DNA of 64,000 nt from Planctomycetota bacterium (GTDB lineage: Bacteria; Planctomycetota; Phycisphaerae; Phycisphaerales; Phycisphaeraceae): NCBI GenBank assembly GCA_021413865.1, contig JAIOPN010000062.1:1-64000 (forward strand), read 5' to 3'. Position 1 is the stretch's first letter. Every line of letters begins with the position of its first letter. The notes beneath the pieces were generated by a model. The model saw nothing but the letters and a program-made list of their open reading frames with translations, was not told where the DNA came from and did no database searches. Shown here one piece after another: positions 26,293-35,310 of this stretch. Position numbers and translations under genes: made by a program.

Positions 26293-27561
26293 TCATCCCG
26301 GCGGCATGAACCGCAGCTCGATGCAGTCCGACCCGAAATCCTCGGGCCGCATCTCGTCGTAATTCTTCGTGCGCGGCATCTCGGGCATCAGCAGCACGAA
26401 CTCACCCGTGCGGCGGTCCTCGTAGCTGCCGAAGTTCGTGTAACGCCGATCTACCGGTGCGCCGGGCGGGCGGTCGATGAGCGGCTGCACCGTGCCGCGC
26501 AGGACAAATCCATTGCGCGTGTCGAACTCGGCGATGCAGAGCGGGTAGCGCGGCGTCTGCGCATAAACCGGCTTCGGCAGGATGTTGGCGACGAGGTAGG
26601 TCTTGCCCGTGCGCGAGGAGCGCATGAAGCGCTGCATCGAAGCGGGCAGGTGGACCGTTGACCCGTCCTCATACGCGAGTGGCGTGGGTTTGCCCCACGT
26701 CATCCCGCCATCGGAGGAGGTCGTGGTGAACCGCGTGGCGAAGACGTCGGTTGCCTCGTCGCCCTGGCAGCGCATGGTGTTGAACACGCGGCCGTCGTCG
26801 AGCAGCACGACCGCTGATTCGCAGCAGCCGCCGGCGGCGAGCGGGTAGCCGACCGTGATCTCCTCGCCGAAGCGCCAGACGAGCGATTTCCCGTCGGCGG
26901 ACCAGCGTGCCTGGCCGTAACAGGTGGTGCTGTAGCACTCGTGGCCGCGCTCGCTCGGGTCGTTGTCCGGGGCCTTGGGAAAGTATGCCCCGAAGCCAAG
27001 CACGAGCGTGCCATCGACAAGGAAGGTGGTCGCGCCGTCGGCGACGCCGCCGATCTGGCCGTAGTAAAACGCGGGCCCCCAGTGGTTCGTATCAAACCCC
27101 GGCCGGCTGTCGATGATCTGCCGCGGTTCGTCCCACGTCGCCCCGCCGTCGCGAGAAAGCTGGTAGTAGGAGCGGTACGTCCGCGCGATTCGGTTGCCCA
27201 TCGCGAACTGCCCCTCCTCCGGGTTCATCTCGTGACGACCGGAGAGGTAGATCAGCACGTCGCGATTCGGGTCGAGCGTAATGCTGAAGGGGAACGTGTG
27301 CGAGCGTTCCAGGTGGTCGGGGTGTTCTGTAACAAGGATTTGCGGATCGCTCCATGTCTTGCCGTTGTCACGCGAGCGGCGGTGCATGAGCTCACGGGAG
27401 TAATACTGGCGTGAGCCGTCGGGCTTGAGGCGGAGCGCCTCGTTGCGGATGTCCTCGATCATCTCCTCGCCGGCCGCGCGTGAATAAAACGCCCCGGCGT
27501 AAACCGACACCGGCCCGGGCGCGGGGATGTGGATGCTCTTCCTGACCTGCACCGGCTTCAT
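26293..27561 (-). CDS. BNR-repeat exo-sialidase-type glycosidase
   Basis: 422 residues. Three Asp-box (BNR) motifs are visible: SRDNGKTW at about 63, SRDGGATW at about 136 and SSDGGMTW at about 280. They mark the six-bladed propeller of the sialidase superfamily. There is no obvious signal peptide, so an intracellular enzyme or non-classical location is possible. Many planctomycetal members with Asp boxes are annotated as exo-alpha-sialidases but may act on other glycans. It lies within a sugar-related block. Confidence 0.78.
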   Translation of the reverse strand: MKPVQVRKSIHIPAPGPVSVYAGAFYSRAAGEEMIEDIRNEALRLKPDGSRQYYSRELMHRRSRDNGKTWSDPQILVTEHPDHLERSHTFPFSITLDPNRDVLIYLSGRHEMNPEEGQFAMGNRIARTYRSYYQLSRDGGATWDEPRQIIDSRPGFDTNHWGPAFYYGQIGGVADGATTFLVDGTLVLGFGAYFPKAPDNDPSERGHECYSTTCYGQARWSADGKSLVWRFGEEITVGYPLAAGGCCESAVVLLDDGRVFNTMRCQGDEATDVFATRFTTTSSDGGMTWGKPTPLAYEDGSTVHLPASMQRFMRSSRTGKTYLVANILPKPVYAQTPRYPLCIAEFDTRNGFVLRGTVQPLIDRPPGAPVDRRYTNFGSYEDRRTGEFVLLMPEMPRTKNYDEMRPEDFGSDCIELRFMPPG

Positions 27562-27585
27562 TGAAATGTTCCCGGATGGAAAGGG

Positions 27586-28923
27586 CTACACCGTCTCGTC
27601 GCTGTCGCCGAGCAACAGCGGCTCGGAGGTCGGCGTGTCGATCGGGAGCTTCTCGACCTTATTAAGCTGACGCTCGATGGTGCGGGACTTAGTCGCGGCG
27701 TCGTCGATGCTCTTGCTCGCCTGCCCGAGGTTTTTCTGCACCCGCTCCAGCGCGTCGCCGAAGTTCGTGAACGCGGTCTTCACCTGCACGAGCAGTTTCC
27801 ACACCTCCTGCGACCGCTTCTGCACCGCCAGCGTGCGGAAGCCCATCTGGAAGCTCGACAGCATGGCCGCGAGCGTCGTGGGCCCGGCGATGACGACGTG
27901 CCACTCCCGGCGGATGTCCTCCGTCAGCCCCGGCCGCCGCGTGATCTCCGCGTAAAGCCCCTCGGTGGGCACGAAGAGGATGCCGAACTCCGTCGTGTCC
28001 GGCGGCTGCAGGTATTTCGTACGGATGTCCCGCGCGCAGGCACGGACGCGCGTCTCCATCGCCGCCAGCGCCCCCTCGACGCCGATCGGGTCGGCCCGCT
28101 CGGTCGCCTCGATCAGCCGCTGGTAATCTTCCATCGGGAACTTGGCGTCGATCGGCATCCAGAGCGGGCGGTCGCTGTCGTCGTCACGATTCGGAAACTT
28201 GACGGCGAACTCCACGCGCTCCCGGCTGCCCGTGATGGTCGCGACGTTTTTCTCATACTGGTCGGCGGTGAAGATCTCTTCGAGGAGGTTTTCGAGCATC
28301 ACCTCGCCAAAGAGGCCTCGCGTCTTGACGTTGCTGAGCACACGCTTGAGGTCCCCCACCCCGCTGGCCAGCCCCTGCATCTCACCTAACCCCTTGTGGA
28401 CCTGTTCGAGCCGTTCGCTCACCAGCTTGAAGCTCTCGGTCAGCCGTTTCTCCAGCGTGCCCTGGAGCTTCTCGTCCACGGTCTTCCGCATTTCGTCGAG
28501 CTTGTCCGAGTTGCTTTTCTGGAGAACGAGCAGCCGTTCCTCGATGGTCTTGCGGACGGATTCGAGCCGCTGGTCGTTGTTGCTGGTGAGTTGGGAGAGC
28601 CGTGACGAGAAGACGTCGAGCTGCTCCTTCTGCGACTGCGACAGGGCGGAGGTCTGTTTCAGCGTGGCGTCGCTGAATAGCTTGAACTGGTTGGCGACCT
28701 CTTCACGCAGTTCCCGCGCCGCGGCGGACTGCTGGTCCCGCGCCCGGGCAACTTCGTCACGCTGGGCCTTCTCGATCCGCTGCAGCTCCGCCTGCAACGC
28801 CCGGAACGCTTCATCGAACGCCCCGGGCTTCTCCCCCGCGCGGCCATGCCGCAGGAGCAGCGCAACCGCCGCCGCGGCGGTGACGAGCGAGAGCACCGTG
28901 ATGATGACCAATGCCCAGTCCAT
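27586..28923 (-). CDS. rmuC: DNA recombination protein RmuC
   Basis: 445 residues starting MDWALVIITVLSLVTAAAAV, a single membrane anchor. A long coiled coil (about 35-180) follows, and then the RmuC domain with LKRVLSNVKTRGLFGEVMLE, the acidic stretch DAKFPMEDYQRLIEA, FVPTEGLYAEI and VIAGPTTLAAMLSSFQMGFR. RmuC limits inversions at short inverted repeats in E. coli and is predicted to be nuclease-related. This is of note in a region carrying many palindromes, although the gene occurs widely. Confidence 0.92.
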   Translation of the reverse strand: MDWALVIITVLSLVTAAAAVALLLRHGRAGEKPGAFDEAFRALQAELQRIEKAQRDEVARARDQQSAAARELREEVANQFKLFSDATLKQTSALSQSQKEQLDVFSSRLSQLTSNNDQRLESVRKTIEERLLVLQKSNSDKLDEMRKTVDEKLQGTLEKRLTESFKLVSERLEQVHKGLGEMQGLASGVGDLKRVLSNVKTRGLFGEVMLENLLEEIFTADQYEKNVATITGSRERVEFAVKFPNRDDDSDRPLWMPIDAKFPMEDYQRLIEATERADPIGVEGALAAMETRVRACARDIRTKYLQPPDTTEFGILFVPTEGLYAEITRRPGLTEDIRREWHVVIAGPTTLAAMLSSFQMGFRTLAVQKRSQEVWKLLVQVKTAFTNFGDALERVQKNLGQASKSIDDAATKSRTIERQLNKVEKLPIDTPTSEPLLLGDSDETV

Positions 28924-28952
28924 ATGACCAACATACCACGCGGGGGCTCTCA

Positions 28953-29090
28953 CTCCCTCTCCCCCCGGGAGAGGGTGGCGAGTCCGCAAGCCGGGTGAGG
29001 GGACCTGCGGCCGAATGGGTCATGTGTTTACGCGAGACCCTTCCGGCCGGTGATCCCCTCACCCCGGCCCTCTCCCGGAGGGAGAGGGGG
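28953..29090. repeat. Dispersed nested palindrome, copy D
   Basis: Outer arms are CCCTCTCCCCCCGGGAGAGG and CCCTCTCCCGGAGGGAGAGG. Inner arms are GGTGAGGGGACC with TGATCCCCTCACC and CGGCCGAATGGGTC with GACCCTTCCGGCCG. It lies between the divergent rmuC and thuA-like genes. Promoters for both would have to lie inside or beside it. Confidence 0.85.
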
Positions 29091-29166
29091 CAACCGACCC
29101 TCCCGCGCCCTCTTGTGCTATCCTGTTCCGCCTCACTCCCCAACCAAAATCCACGAGAGAAACACC

Positions 29167-29805
29167 ATGGCAGCGAAGAAGGCATTGATCGTTCAGGGCG
29201 GCTGGGACGGCCACTCCCCCAAGCAGTGCGCCGAGATTTTCGCCGGGGAGCTGAAGAAAAAGGGGTACGACGTCGTCGTCTCCGACACGCTCGCGTCCTA
29301 CGCCGACAAGGCGTTGATGGACAGCGTGGACCTGGTCGTGCCGATCTGGACGATGGGCCAGATCAAGCCCGAGGAAGAGAAGGGCCTGCTCGACGCGGTC
29401 ACGGCCGGCACGGGCGTCGCCGGTTTCCACGGCGGGATGTGCGACTCCTTCCGCGGCAACCTGGGCTACCAGATGATGACCGGCGGGCAGTGGATCTCCC
29501 ACCCGGGCGGCCTCTGGCCCGAATACTCCGTGCAGATCCTCGACCGCGAGCACCCGATCACCCAGGGCATCGCCGACTTCAAGCTCAAGAACACCGAGCG
29601 CTACTGGCTGATGGTGAACCCCGGCGTGCGCGTGCTGGGCACGATCTACTTCGAGGACTTCGGCGTGAACATGCCCTACATCTGGACCAACACCTGGGGC
29701 AAGGGCAAGGTCTTCTACGCCGCCTGGGGCCACAGCCACAAGGACTTCGACGGCGCCGAGTCACGCGAGGTCGTCACGCGCGGGATGGTGTGGGCGACGC
29801 GATAA
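29167..29805 (+). CDS. ThuA-like (glutamine-amidotransferase-fold) protein
   Basis: 212 residues starting MAAKKALIVQGGWDGHSPKQ with GAGAG upstream. The pattern ALIVQGGWDGH...LVVPIWTMGQIKPEE...GVAGFHGGMCDSFRG is that of ThuA/trehalose-utilisation proteins, which have a class-I glutamine-amidotransferase-like fold but usually lack the nucleophile Cys. They accompany Gfo/Idh/MocA dehydrogenases in carbohydrate loci, which matches the neighbours here. The biochemical function is not established for this subgroup. Confidence 0.87.
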   Translation: MAAKKALIVQGGWDGHSPKQCAEIFAGELKKKGYDVVVSDTLASYADKALMDSVDLVVPIWTMGQIKPEEEKGLLDAVTAGTGVAGFHGGMCDSFRGNLGYQMMTGGQWISHPGGLWPEYSVQILDREHPITQGIADFKLKNTERYWLMVNPGVRVLGTIYFEDFGVNMPYIWTNTWGKGKVFYAAWGHSHKDFDGAESREVVTRGMVWATR

Positions 29806-29873
29806 CTCGCGCGAAATCCACAGGGATCGTTCACGCCTGGACGCACGAAATACGGGCCTATAGAGGCTTGGAA

Positions 29874-30173
29874 TTATTTAGCGCGCCGACTCTTGAGCCA
29901 TCGCTCTAGCGAGCTGCGCCCCTCGCCCGAGGGCAGCCCCGCGAGCATGCCCTCGACGCTCAAGTCTTCATCAAGGTCGGGCCAATGAACACCCTCGCCG
30001 CCGCCGATGATTTTGAAGTTCTGGCGCTCGCGCGGCGTGCCGTTCATCAGCCGGGGATACCACGCCAAAGGGGTCGAGACTGTTCGGCCATCCTCCAATC
30101 GGACCACGACGGCGCTCCCGGTCACCCGGAGCGAAACAGCGCGTGCAGCACGTGTCTTAGCGGCCGAAGGCAT
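29874..30173 (-). CDS. DUF2442 protein
   Basis: 99 residues. It contains RLEDGRTVSTPLAWYPRL and IHWPDLDEDLSVEGML-like wording (VHWPDLDEDLSVEGMLAG), the defining core of DUF2442. It overlaps the preceding DUF4160 gene by 17 bases, so the two are translated together. Such pairs occur in toxin-antitoxin-like arrangements, but no activity is assigned by sequence alone. Confidence 0.85.
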   Translation of the reverse strand: MPSAAKTRAARAVSLRVTGSAVVVRLEDGRTVSTPLAWYPRLMNGTPRERQNFKIIGGGEGVHWPDLDEDLSVEGMLAGLPSGEGRSSLERWLKSRRAK

Positions 30174-30393
30174 CCCACGACTCCATCAAAGCTGATTCGT
30201 TCCGCTCAACCAACTCAATGATACGCCGCAACTCGGCAGAGTTGAAGCCGCCCGCCCGTTCCAGCCGGACCGGGTCAAGCCAAACCTTCGCCACAAGCTT
30301 ATCCCGTTGGACGTGAATGTGCGCCGGCTCTTTGAGTCGGTCTTGAGACCAGAAGAAGAACCGATACGGCCCGGCGCGCAGAACTGTCGGCAT
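30157..30393 (-). CDS. DUF4160 protein
   Basis: 78 residues, MPTVLRAGPYRFFFWSQDR followed by KEPAHIHVQRDKLVAKVWLDP. This is the DUF4160 signature with the EPxHIHV core. It is the upstream partner of the overlapping DUF2442 gene. A two-gene unit of small proteins placed between unrelated genes suggests a mobile toxin-antitoxin-type cassette (inference). Confidence 0.87.
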   Translation of the reverse strand: MPTVLRAGPYRFFFWSQDRLKEPAHIHVQRDKLVAKVWLDPVRLERAGGFNSAELRRIIELVERNESALMESWDAFGR

Positions 30394-30414
30394 CGGGTAA
30401 TCCCGTTGGCTGCC

Positions 30415-31608
30415 TCACCGATCCACCTGCCCCATCACGATGTCGATCGAGCCGATGATCGCGGGGATGTCGGCGAGCAGGCAGTCCTTGCCCACCGCCG
30501 TCAGCACCGACAAATTGCAGAACGTCGCCGCGCGGGCCTTGCAGCGGTACGGGACCGGGCCGCCCTGCGACTCGAGGTAGAAGCCCAGGATGCCGCGCGG
30601 GTTTTCCGTCTCGACGTACACCTCGCCCGGCTCGGGCTTGAGGGCGCGGGGCACCTTGATGCGGTACTCGTTGCCCGGGCCGTTCGTCGGGATCATCTTG
30701 ATCGCCTGCCGCAGGATGCGGATCGACTGCGTCATCTCGCGCATGCGGACGATGTAGCGGTCCCAGCAGTCGCCGAGCTGGCCGATCTCACCCTTGCCGA
30801 CGCAGACGTCGAACTCGATCTCGGGGTAGAGGCTGTAGGGGTTGTCACGGCGCAGGTCGTAGGGGATGCCGCTGCCGCGGATCACCGGGCCGGTCAGTGC
30901 GTACTGGACGCACTGTTCCTTCGAGATCACGCCGACGTTGGCGGTGCGCTTGATGAAGATGTGGTTGTAGGTGAGCAGGTCGTTGTATTCGACGATCTTG
31001 GGCTCGAGGTAGTCGAGGAACTCGGTGACTTTTTCTAGGTAGCCCTCGGGCAGGTCGTGCGTGGTGCCGCCGATGGTGAGGTAGCTGTAGGTCAGGCGGG
31101 CGCCGCAGACCATCTCGAAGAGGTCGAGCACGTACTCGCGCTCGCGGAACGCGTAGAGGAACGGCGTGAACGCCCCGATGTCCAGCCCGTACGTCCCGAA
31201 CGAAACGAGGTGCGAGGCGAGGCGGTTGAGCTCGCAGATGATGATGCGGATGAACTCCGCCCGGCGCGGCAGCTCGATGCCGGCGAGCTTCTCGGCAGCC
31301 CGGCAGAACGCCCAGTTCTCGTTCATCCCCGCCAGGTAGTCCATGCGGTCGGTGTAGGGGATGTACTGGTAGTAGGCGACGTTCTCGCCGATCTTCTCGG
31401 CGCAGCGGTGCAGGTAGCCGATGTGGGGGACCGCTTCGAGGACCATCTCGCCGTCGGTGCGGAGGACGACGCGGAGCACGCCGTGCGTGGACGGGTGCTG
31501 CGGGCCCATGTTGACGAGCATCTCCTCGGTTGCGACGTCCACCTGCTCGCTGGAGGAGGCGTCGGGCCTTTGGATGCGGTAGTTGAGTTCGGTTTCGGTC
31601 GTGCTCAT
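30415..31608 (-). CDS. nuoD: NADH-quinone oxidoreductase subunit D (solitary)
   Basis: 397 residues, the 49-kDa subunit of complex I. Signatures include MLVNMGPQHPSTHGVLRV, IGYLHRCAEKIGEN, IPYTDRMDYLAGM and the C-terminal SIDIVMGQVDR. It sits at the quinone-binding junction of the peripheral arm. The start MSTTETE was chosen because an extended -10 box occupies the upstream extension. No other peripheral-arm nuo gene lies within the window, and nuoJ-N lie 9 kb away on the opposite strand, so complex I genes are dispersed. Confidence 0.95.
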   Translation of the reverse strand: MSTTETELNYRIQRPDASSSEQVDVATEEMLVNMGPQHPSTHGVLRVVLRTDGEMVLEAVPHIGYLHRCAEKIGENVAYYQYIPYTDRMDYLAGMNENWAFCRAAEKLAGIELPRRAEFIRIIICELNRLASHLVSFGTYGLDIGAFTPFLYAFREREYVLDLFEMVCGARLTYSYLTIGGTTHDLPEGYLEKVTEFLDYLEPKIVEYNDLLTYNHIFIKRTANVGVISKEQCVQYALTGPVIRGSGIPYDLRRDNPYSLYPEIEFDVCVGKGEIGQLGDCWDRYIVRMREMTQSIRILRQAIKMIPTNGPGNEYRIKVPRALKPEPGEVYVETENPRGILGFYLESQGGPVPYRCKARAATFCNLSVLTAVGKDCLLADIPAIIGSIDIVMGQVDR

Positions 31609-31616
31609 GGTGTGGG

Positions 31617-31622
31617 ATTGTA
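31617..31622 (-). promoter_or_regulatory. Extended -10 box of nuoD, implying a leaderless mRNA
   Basis: On the minus strand TGCTACAAT (TG-N-TACAAT) ends eight bases before the nuoD ATG. Transcription would start at or within a base or two of the ATG, and no ribosome-binding site is visible. No good -35 was found, as expected for an extended -10 promoter. Confidence 0.5.
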
Positions 31623-31714
31623 GCAAGTCGGTAGAATCCGATGGTGGCTCATCTCCCGGTCTCTGAGCGACGAAGCCTGTTCATCCACAGCGGTCTAAAT
31701 CCACGGAATCACGC

Positions 31715-32581
31715 ATGACCCACGCACAATCCACCGCCTACCGGTGCCGCTGGGCGCTGCTGATCTTGGGACTTCTGGCGATCACGCCCGGACTGGTGTG
31801 GGTGCTCTGGCCGGAGTTGAAATGGTTCGGGGTGGATAGCGTGGGGGTCATGGGCACGCCCGTGATTTGGGGAGCGATGATCGCCGAGGCGATGGGATAC
31901 CCCGGTGGGTTCAACGGTGAAGGCTTCTTAAATGCCTGCGCTGGCGCATTCCTCGTCGGCCTCGTGCTACTGGCCCAGTGGATGTTTCTCCGCCCACGAC
32001 GCGACCTGGCAATCCGCCTGGCCAAAACCGCCCGACCGATGTGGACCTCCATCATCACCGCGGCATTCATGGCCATGATGCTGACCACGGGCCTGATCGC
32101 CACGCTGCTTACCCTGCCGGGCTGGTGGGAAGAAGTGGTGCAGGACAAAAACAATCTCTATTACACCTGGCTCGTCATGCTTCTCCTCTGGAGCTTCTGG
32201 GCAGTCCTCTTCTTCATCTACTGGCGCGGCGGCGACCGCTACACACAGCTCTCCCGCATGGTGCGCCGATTGCTCGCGGGCAGCATCCTCGAAATGATCA
32301 TCGCCGCGCCCGTGCAGGCGTATTCCGATCGCCCCAACGACTGTTACTGCGCCAAGGGCTCCTACACCGGCCTGATCCTCGGCGGCACCGTCGCCGTCTG
32401 GGCGTTCGGCCCGGGCATCGTTCTGCTCTTCCTCCGCGAGAAGTACCGCCGGGCCAAGCTGAACACCGTTGAATGCACCGCATGCGGATATGACCTGAGC
32501 GGATCGCTCCGCGCCGGAAAAACCGAGTGCCCCGAGTGCGGCGCGAAGGTCGCCGAAAAAGACCTGCGCACGAATGTATGA
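31715..32581 (+). CDS. Membrane protein with C-terminal zinc ribbon
   Basis: 288 residues. Five or six hydrophobic segments are predicted, for example WALLILGLLAITPGLVWVL, SIITAAFMAMMLTTGLIAT and YTWLVMLLLWSFWAVLFFIY. The C-terminus is a CxxCGYDL...CPECGAK zinc ribbon, a pairing very common among planctomycetal membrane proteins of unknown function. It lies 31 bases ahead of rsmH and may share its transcript. Confidence 0.7.
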   Translation: MTHAQSTAYRCRWALLILGLLAITPGLVWVLWPELKWFGVDSVGVMGTPVIWGAMIAEAMGYPGGFNGEGFLNACAGAFLVGLVLLAQWMFLRPRRDLAIRLAKTARPMWTSIITAAFMAMMLTTGLIATLLTLPGWWEEVVQDKNNLYYTWLVMLLLWSFWAVLFFIYWRGGDRYTQLSRMVRRLLAGSILEMIIAAPVQAYSDRPNDCYCAKGSYTGLILGGTVAVWAFGPGIVLLFLREKYRRAKLNTVECTACGYDLSGSLRAGKTECPECGAKVAEKDLRTNV

Positions 32582-32611
32582 CCCCCGCGCTTCGGGTATA
32601 AACGCGCAAGC

Positions 32612-33583
32612 ATGGATGCGCCCCCCAACGAACCCGAAACCCCCGCCTCCGGGCACGTGCCAGTGCTGCCCAATGAGGTCCTCGCGTGGCTCGACCCCGG
32701 GCCGGGGGACATCGTGCTCGACTGCACGCTCGGCCGGGCGGGGCACGCGGCGCTCATCGCCCCCCGCCTGTCGCCGGATGGCCGTTATATAGGACTGGAC
32801 GTCGACCCCGCGAACATCGCCCACGCGCGCACCGTCCTGAAAAACGCGCCCGTGAAGATCGACCTGGTGAAATCCAACTTCGCCGCGGCGCGGTCGGTGC
32901 TGGACTCGCTCGGGATCGACCGCGTGGACCTCGTGCTGGCGGACCTGGGGTTCGCGTCCAATCAGATGTCCGACCCGGCGCGGGGGTTTTCGTTCATGAG
33001 TGACGGCCCGCTGGACATGCGGCTGGACCCGGAGCTGGGGGTGACCGCGGCGGACCTGGTGGCGGCGCTGAGCGAAGCGGATTTGGCGGACGTGATATAT
33101 CGTTTTGGCGAGGAAAGATTGAGCCGAAAAATCGCCCGAAAGATTGTGGAGGAACGGGAGCGAACGCCGATTTTGACCACGACGGACTTGGCGCGCGTTG
33201 TGCGTGAGGCATGCGGCGTACGGTCCGGTGCTTCCGGGGGGCGCGGTGCGGTGGGCGGCGGTGGGTGGGCGCGGCGTGGTGCATCCAGGCTGGACCCGGC
33301 CACCAAAACGTTCATGGCGCTGCGGATCGCGGTGAATGAAGAGCTGGGTGCGTTGGAGCGGTTGCTCGGGGCGCTGCCCGCTCTGATGGCTGGCGGCGGT
33401 CGGGCGGCGGTGATCAGCTTCCACTCCCTGGAGGATCGGCGGGTCAAGCGGGCGTTTGCGGACATGGAGCAATCGGGCGCGGGCAAGCGGCTGACCAGAC
33501 GGCCGGTGACCGCCACCGAAAACGAGCTCCGCTCCAATCCACGCAGCCGATCCGCCAAGCTCCGGGTCTTCGAGTGGGCCTGA
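32612..33583 (+). CDS. rsmH: 16S rRNA m4C1402 methyltransferase RsmH (MraW)
   Basis: 323 residues. The opening HVPVLPNEVLAWL, the SAM-binding DCTLGRAGHAALI, DLVLADLGFASNQMSDPARG and the C-terminal FHSLEDRRVKRAF are diagnostic. RsmH methylates N4 of C1402 in the ribosomal P site. An atypical Gly-rich stretch at about residues 206-228 (GASGGRGAVGGGGW) expands a loop. It is the usual first gene of a division/cell-wall (dcw) cluster, and the genes downstream agree. Confidence 0.95.
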   Translation: MDAPPNEPETPASGHVPVLPNEVLAWLDPGPGDIVLDCTLGRAGHAALIAPRLSPDGRYIGLDVDPANIAHARTVLKNAPVKIDLVKSNFAAARSVLDSLGIDRVDLVLADLGFASNQMSDPARGFSFMSDGPLDMRLDPELGVTAADLVAALSEADLADVIYRFGEERLSRKIARKIVEERERTPILTTTDLARVVREACGVRSGASGGRGAVGGGGWARRGASRLDPATKTFMALRIAVNEELGALERLLGALPALMAGGGRAAVISFHSLEDRRVKRAFADMEQSGAGKRLTRRPVTATENELRSNPRSRSAKLRVFEWA

Positions 33584-33756
33584 ACATCAATGCACGGGCC
33601 GACGCACGAATAACGGCGTCACGGTCTCGCAACAAAAACTGGTGGTCGTCAACCCTCCCCCATATTTCACGCCCGGCTGAGAACGGGCAAAACAAATCTC
33701 CACAGCAAGCGCCGCCGCACGGAGTGCGGCCGCACCCGCGGAAAGAAGGATCTTAA

Positions 33757-34854
33757 ATGGCTCGCGAAACCAAGCTCGGTCTGCTCGTCGGTCTGGGTGT
33801 CATCCTCCTCATCGGCATCATCGTCAGCGACCACCTCTCCGCGGTGAACAAGCAGGACCACGCCGACATGACCTCCTTCGGCGCCACCGCCCAGCGCGGC
33901 CTGCAGGGCGGTGACATGACCATCCCCCCGCCGGTCGAACCCTCCGTCGGCACCGTCGCGCAGGCGCCCACCCCCGATGCCCCGCCGCCCATGCTTCGGC
34001 CTGTCGTGTCGCTCCCCAATGAACCCGCCGTCCTGCCGCCGACCCAGCCCGGCCAGGTCTCCAACGGCGTCACGGTGCCCGGCCCTCAGGCCGGTCTCGC
34101 CTCCAACAACCTCGGCACGCCGACCGTGCTCCCCCCCACCCCGGCGGCTACCCCCACCGTCACCGAGCCCAAGCCCCTGGCCACCCACACCGTCGTCAAG
34201 GGCGACAGCGTCTATCAGATCGCCAAGAAGTACTACAGGAACGGCGAGAAGTGGCAGTTGATCCGCGAGGCGAACCCCGGCCACGTCGGCTCCGAGGGTG
34301 AGCTCCAGGTCGGCACCCAGCTCAAAATCCCCGCCCTCCCCGACGCGACCCCCGCCATCCCCGCCCCCTCCAAGCCCGCGACAATCGTTGATGCCGGCTC
34401 GACCGTCGTCGAACCCGTCGCCCCCGAGAAGGCCCCCAGCGCCGCCCACGAAGGCATCCCCGTCCGCATCATCGAAGTGAAGGCCGGCCAGAGCCTCACC
34501 CAGATCGCCCGTGAACAGCTCGGCAGCGGCAACCGCTGGCACGAGCTGCTCGAACTCAACAAGGACCAGATCAGCAGCGCCAAGGACCTGAAGCTGGGCA
34601 TGAAGATCAAGGTCCCCGCCGGCTCCACCGCCACCTCGGGCAATGTGCTCTCGACCAAGCCGCGCGTCGCCTCCACACCCTCTCGCACCTACACCGTGCA
34701 GGTCGGCGACACGCTGGGCACCATCGCCGCCAAGACGCTGGGCGACCGCAACAAGTGGGAGATGATCGAGGCCGCGAACAAGGGCCGCCTCAATTCCCCG
34801 CACGACATCAAGATCGGCCAACAATTGGTCATCCCCGCCCTCGCCAGCCGATAA
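33757..34854 (+). CDS. Membrane-anchored protein with three LysM domains
   Basis: 365 residues, with AGAAGGA upstream of the ATG. An N-terminal membrane segment (KLGLLVGLGVILLIGIIVS) is followed by a Pro/Thr/Val-rich linker (about 50-140). Three LysM domains begin near residue 144 (HTVVKGDSVYQIAKKYY), 241 (KAGQSLTQIAREQLG) and 311 (YTVQVGDTLGTIAAKTL). LysM domains bind the N-acetylglucosamine of peptidoglycan. Its place between rsmH and the FtsL-like gene suggests a structural or regulatory role at the cell wall or septum. Confidence 0.83.
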   Translation: MARETKLGLLVGLGVILLIGIIVSDHLSAVNKQDHADMTSFGATAQRGLQGGDMTIPPPVEPSVGTVAQAPTPDAPPPMLRPVVSLPNEPAVLPPTQPGQVSNGVTVPGPQAGLASNNLGTPTVLPPTPAATPTVTEPKPLATHTVVKGDSVYQIAKKYYRNGEKWQLIREANPGHVGSEGELQVGTQLKIPALPDATPAIPAPSKPATIVDAGSTVVEPVAPEKAPSAAHEGIPVRIIEVKAGQSLTQIAREQLGSGNRWHELLELNKDQISSAKDLKLGMKIKVPAGSTATSGNVLSTKPRVASTPSRTYTVQVGDTLGTIAAKTLGDRNKWEMIEAANKGRLNSPHDIKIGQQLVIPALASR

Positions 34855-34945
34855 GTAGCGGGATCGTCCGCGGTTCGGGGGCTTGCGCGCGTTCGGGCCC
34901 GAGGCCCGCGCCGGGCCCCGACGATCCGGCAGGGGTGTTTCTCCG

Positions 34946-35272
34946 ATGGGTATCTTCACCAAGTCACTGGCGATCATCACCTTCGCCACCGTGATCGCGG
35001 TTCTCTTGCTGGGCTTCCGCCAGCAGCGGCTGGCGACCATGCACGAGATGGCGCGCCTGCACTCGAAGATGAACCAGTCCCGGCAGACGATGTGGGACAT
35101 GCAGGTGCGTATCGCCGACCGGCTCGACCCGGCCCGGCTCACGCAGGCCGTTGACCGCGCCAAGCTCCGCCTCGAGCCCTCCACGCCCGGCGCCGCCGAG
35201 GCCGTCCAGGCCGCCACCGACGCGCACGGCAACATCCGCAACCGCTCCCCAGCCACCAAGGTCGCCGACTGA
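34946..35272 (+). CDS. ftsL: FtsL-like small bitopic division protein
   Basis: 108 residues from ATG 34946 with AGGGG upstream. One membrane helix (SLAIITFATVIAVLLLGF) is followed by a coiled-coil-prone segment (QQRLATMHEMARLHSKMNQS). Size, topology and position between rsmH and the class B penicillin-binding protein gene match FtsL, which recruits the septal synthase. Sequence identity in this family is always low, so the call rests on position and topology. Confidence 0.6.
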   Translation: MGIFTKSLAIITFATVIAVLLLGFRQQRLATMHEMARLHSKMNQSRQTMWDMQVRIADRLDPARLTQAVDRAKLRLEPSTPGAAEAVQAATDAHGNIRNRSPATKVAD

Positions 35273-35310
35273 GCACCCACAACCCCGACGCGCACAGGCC
35301 GAGCCTCGCC

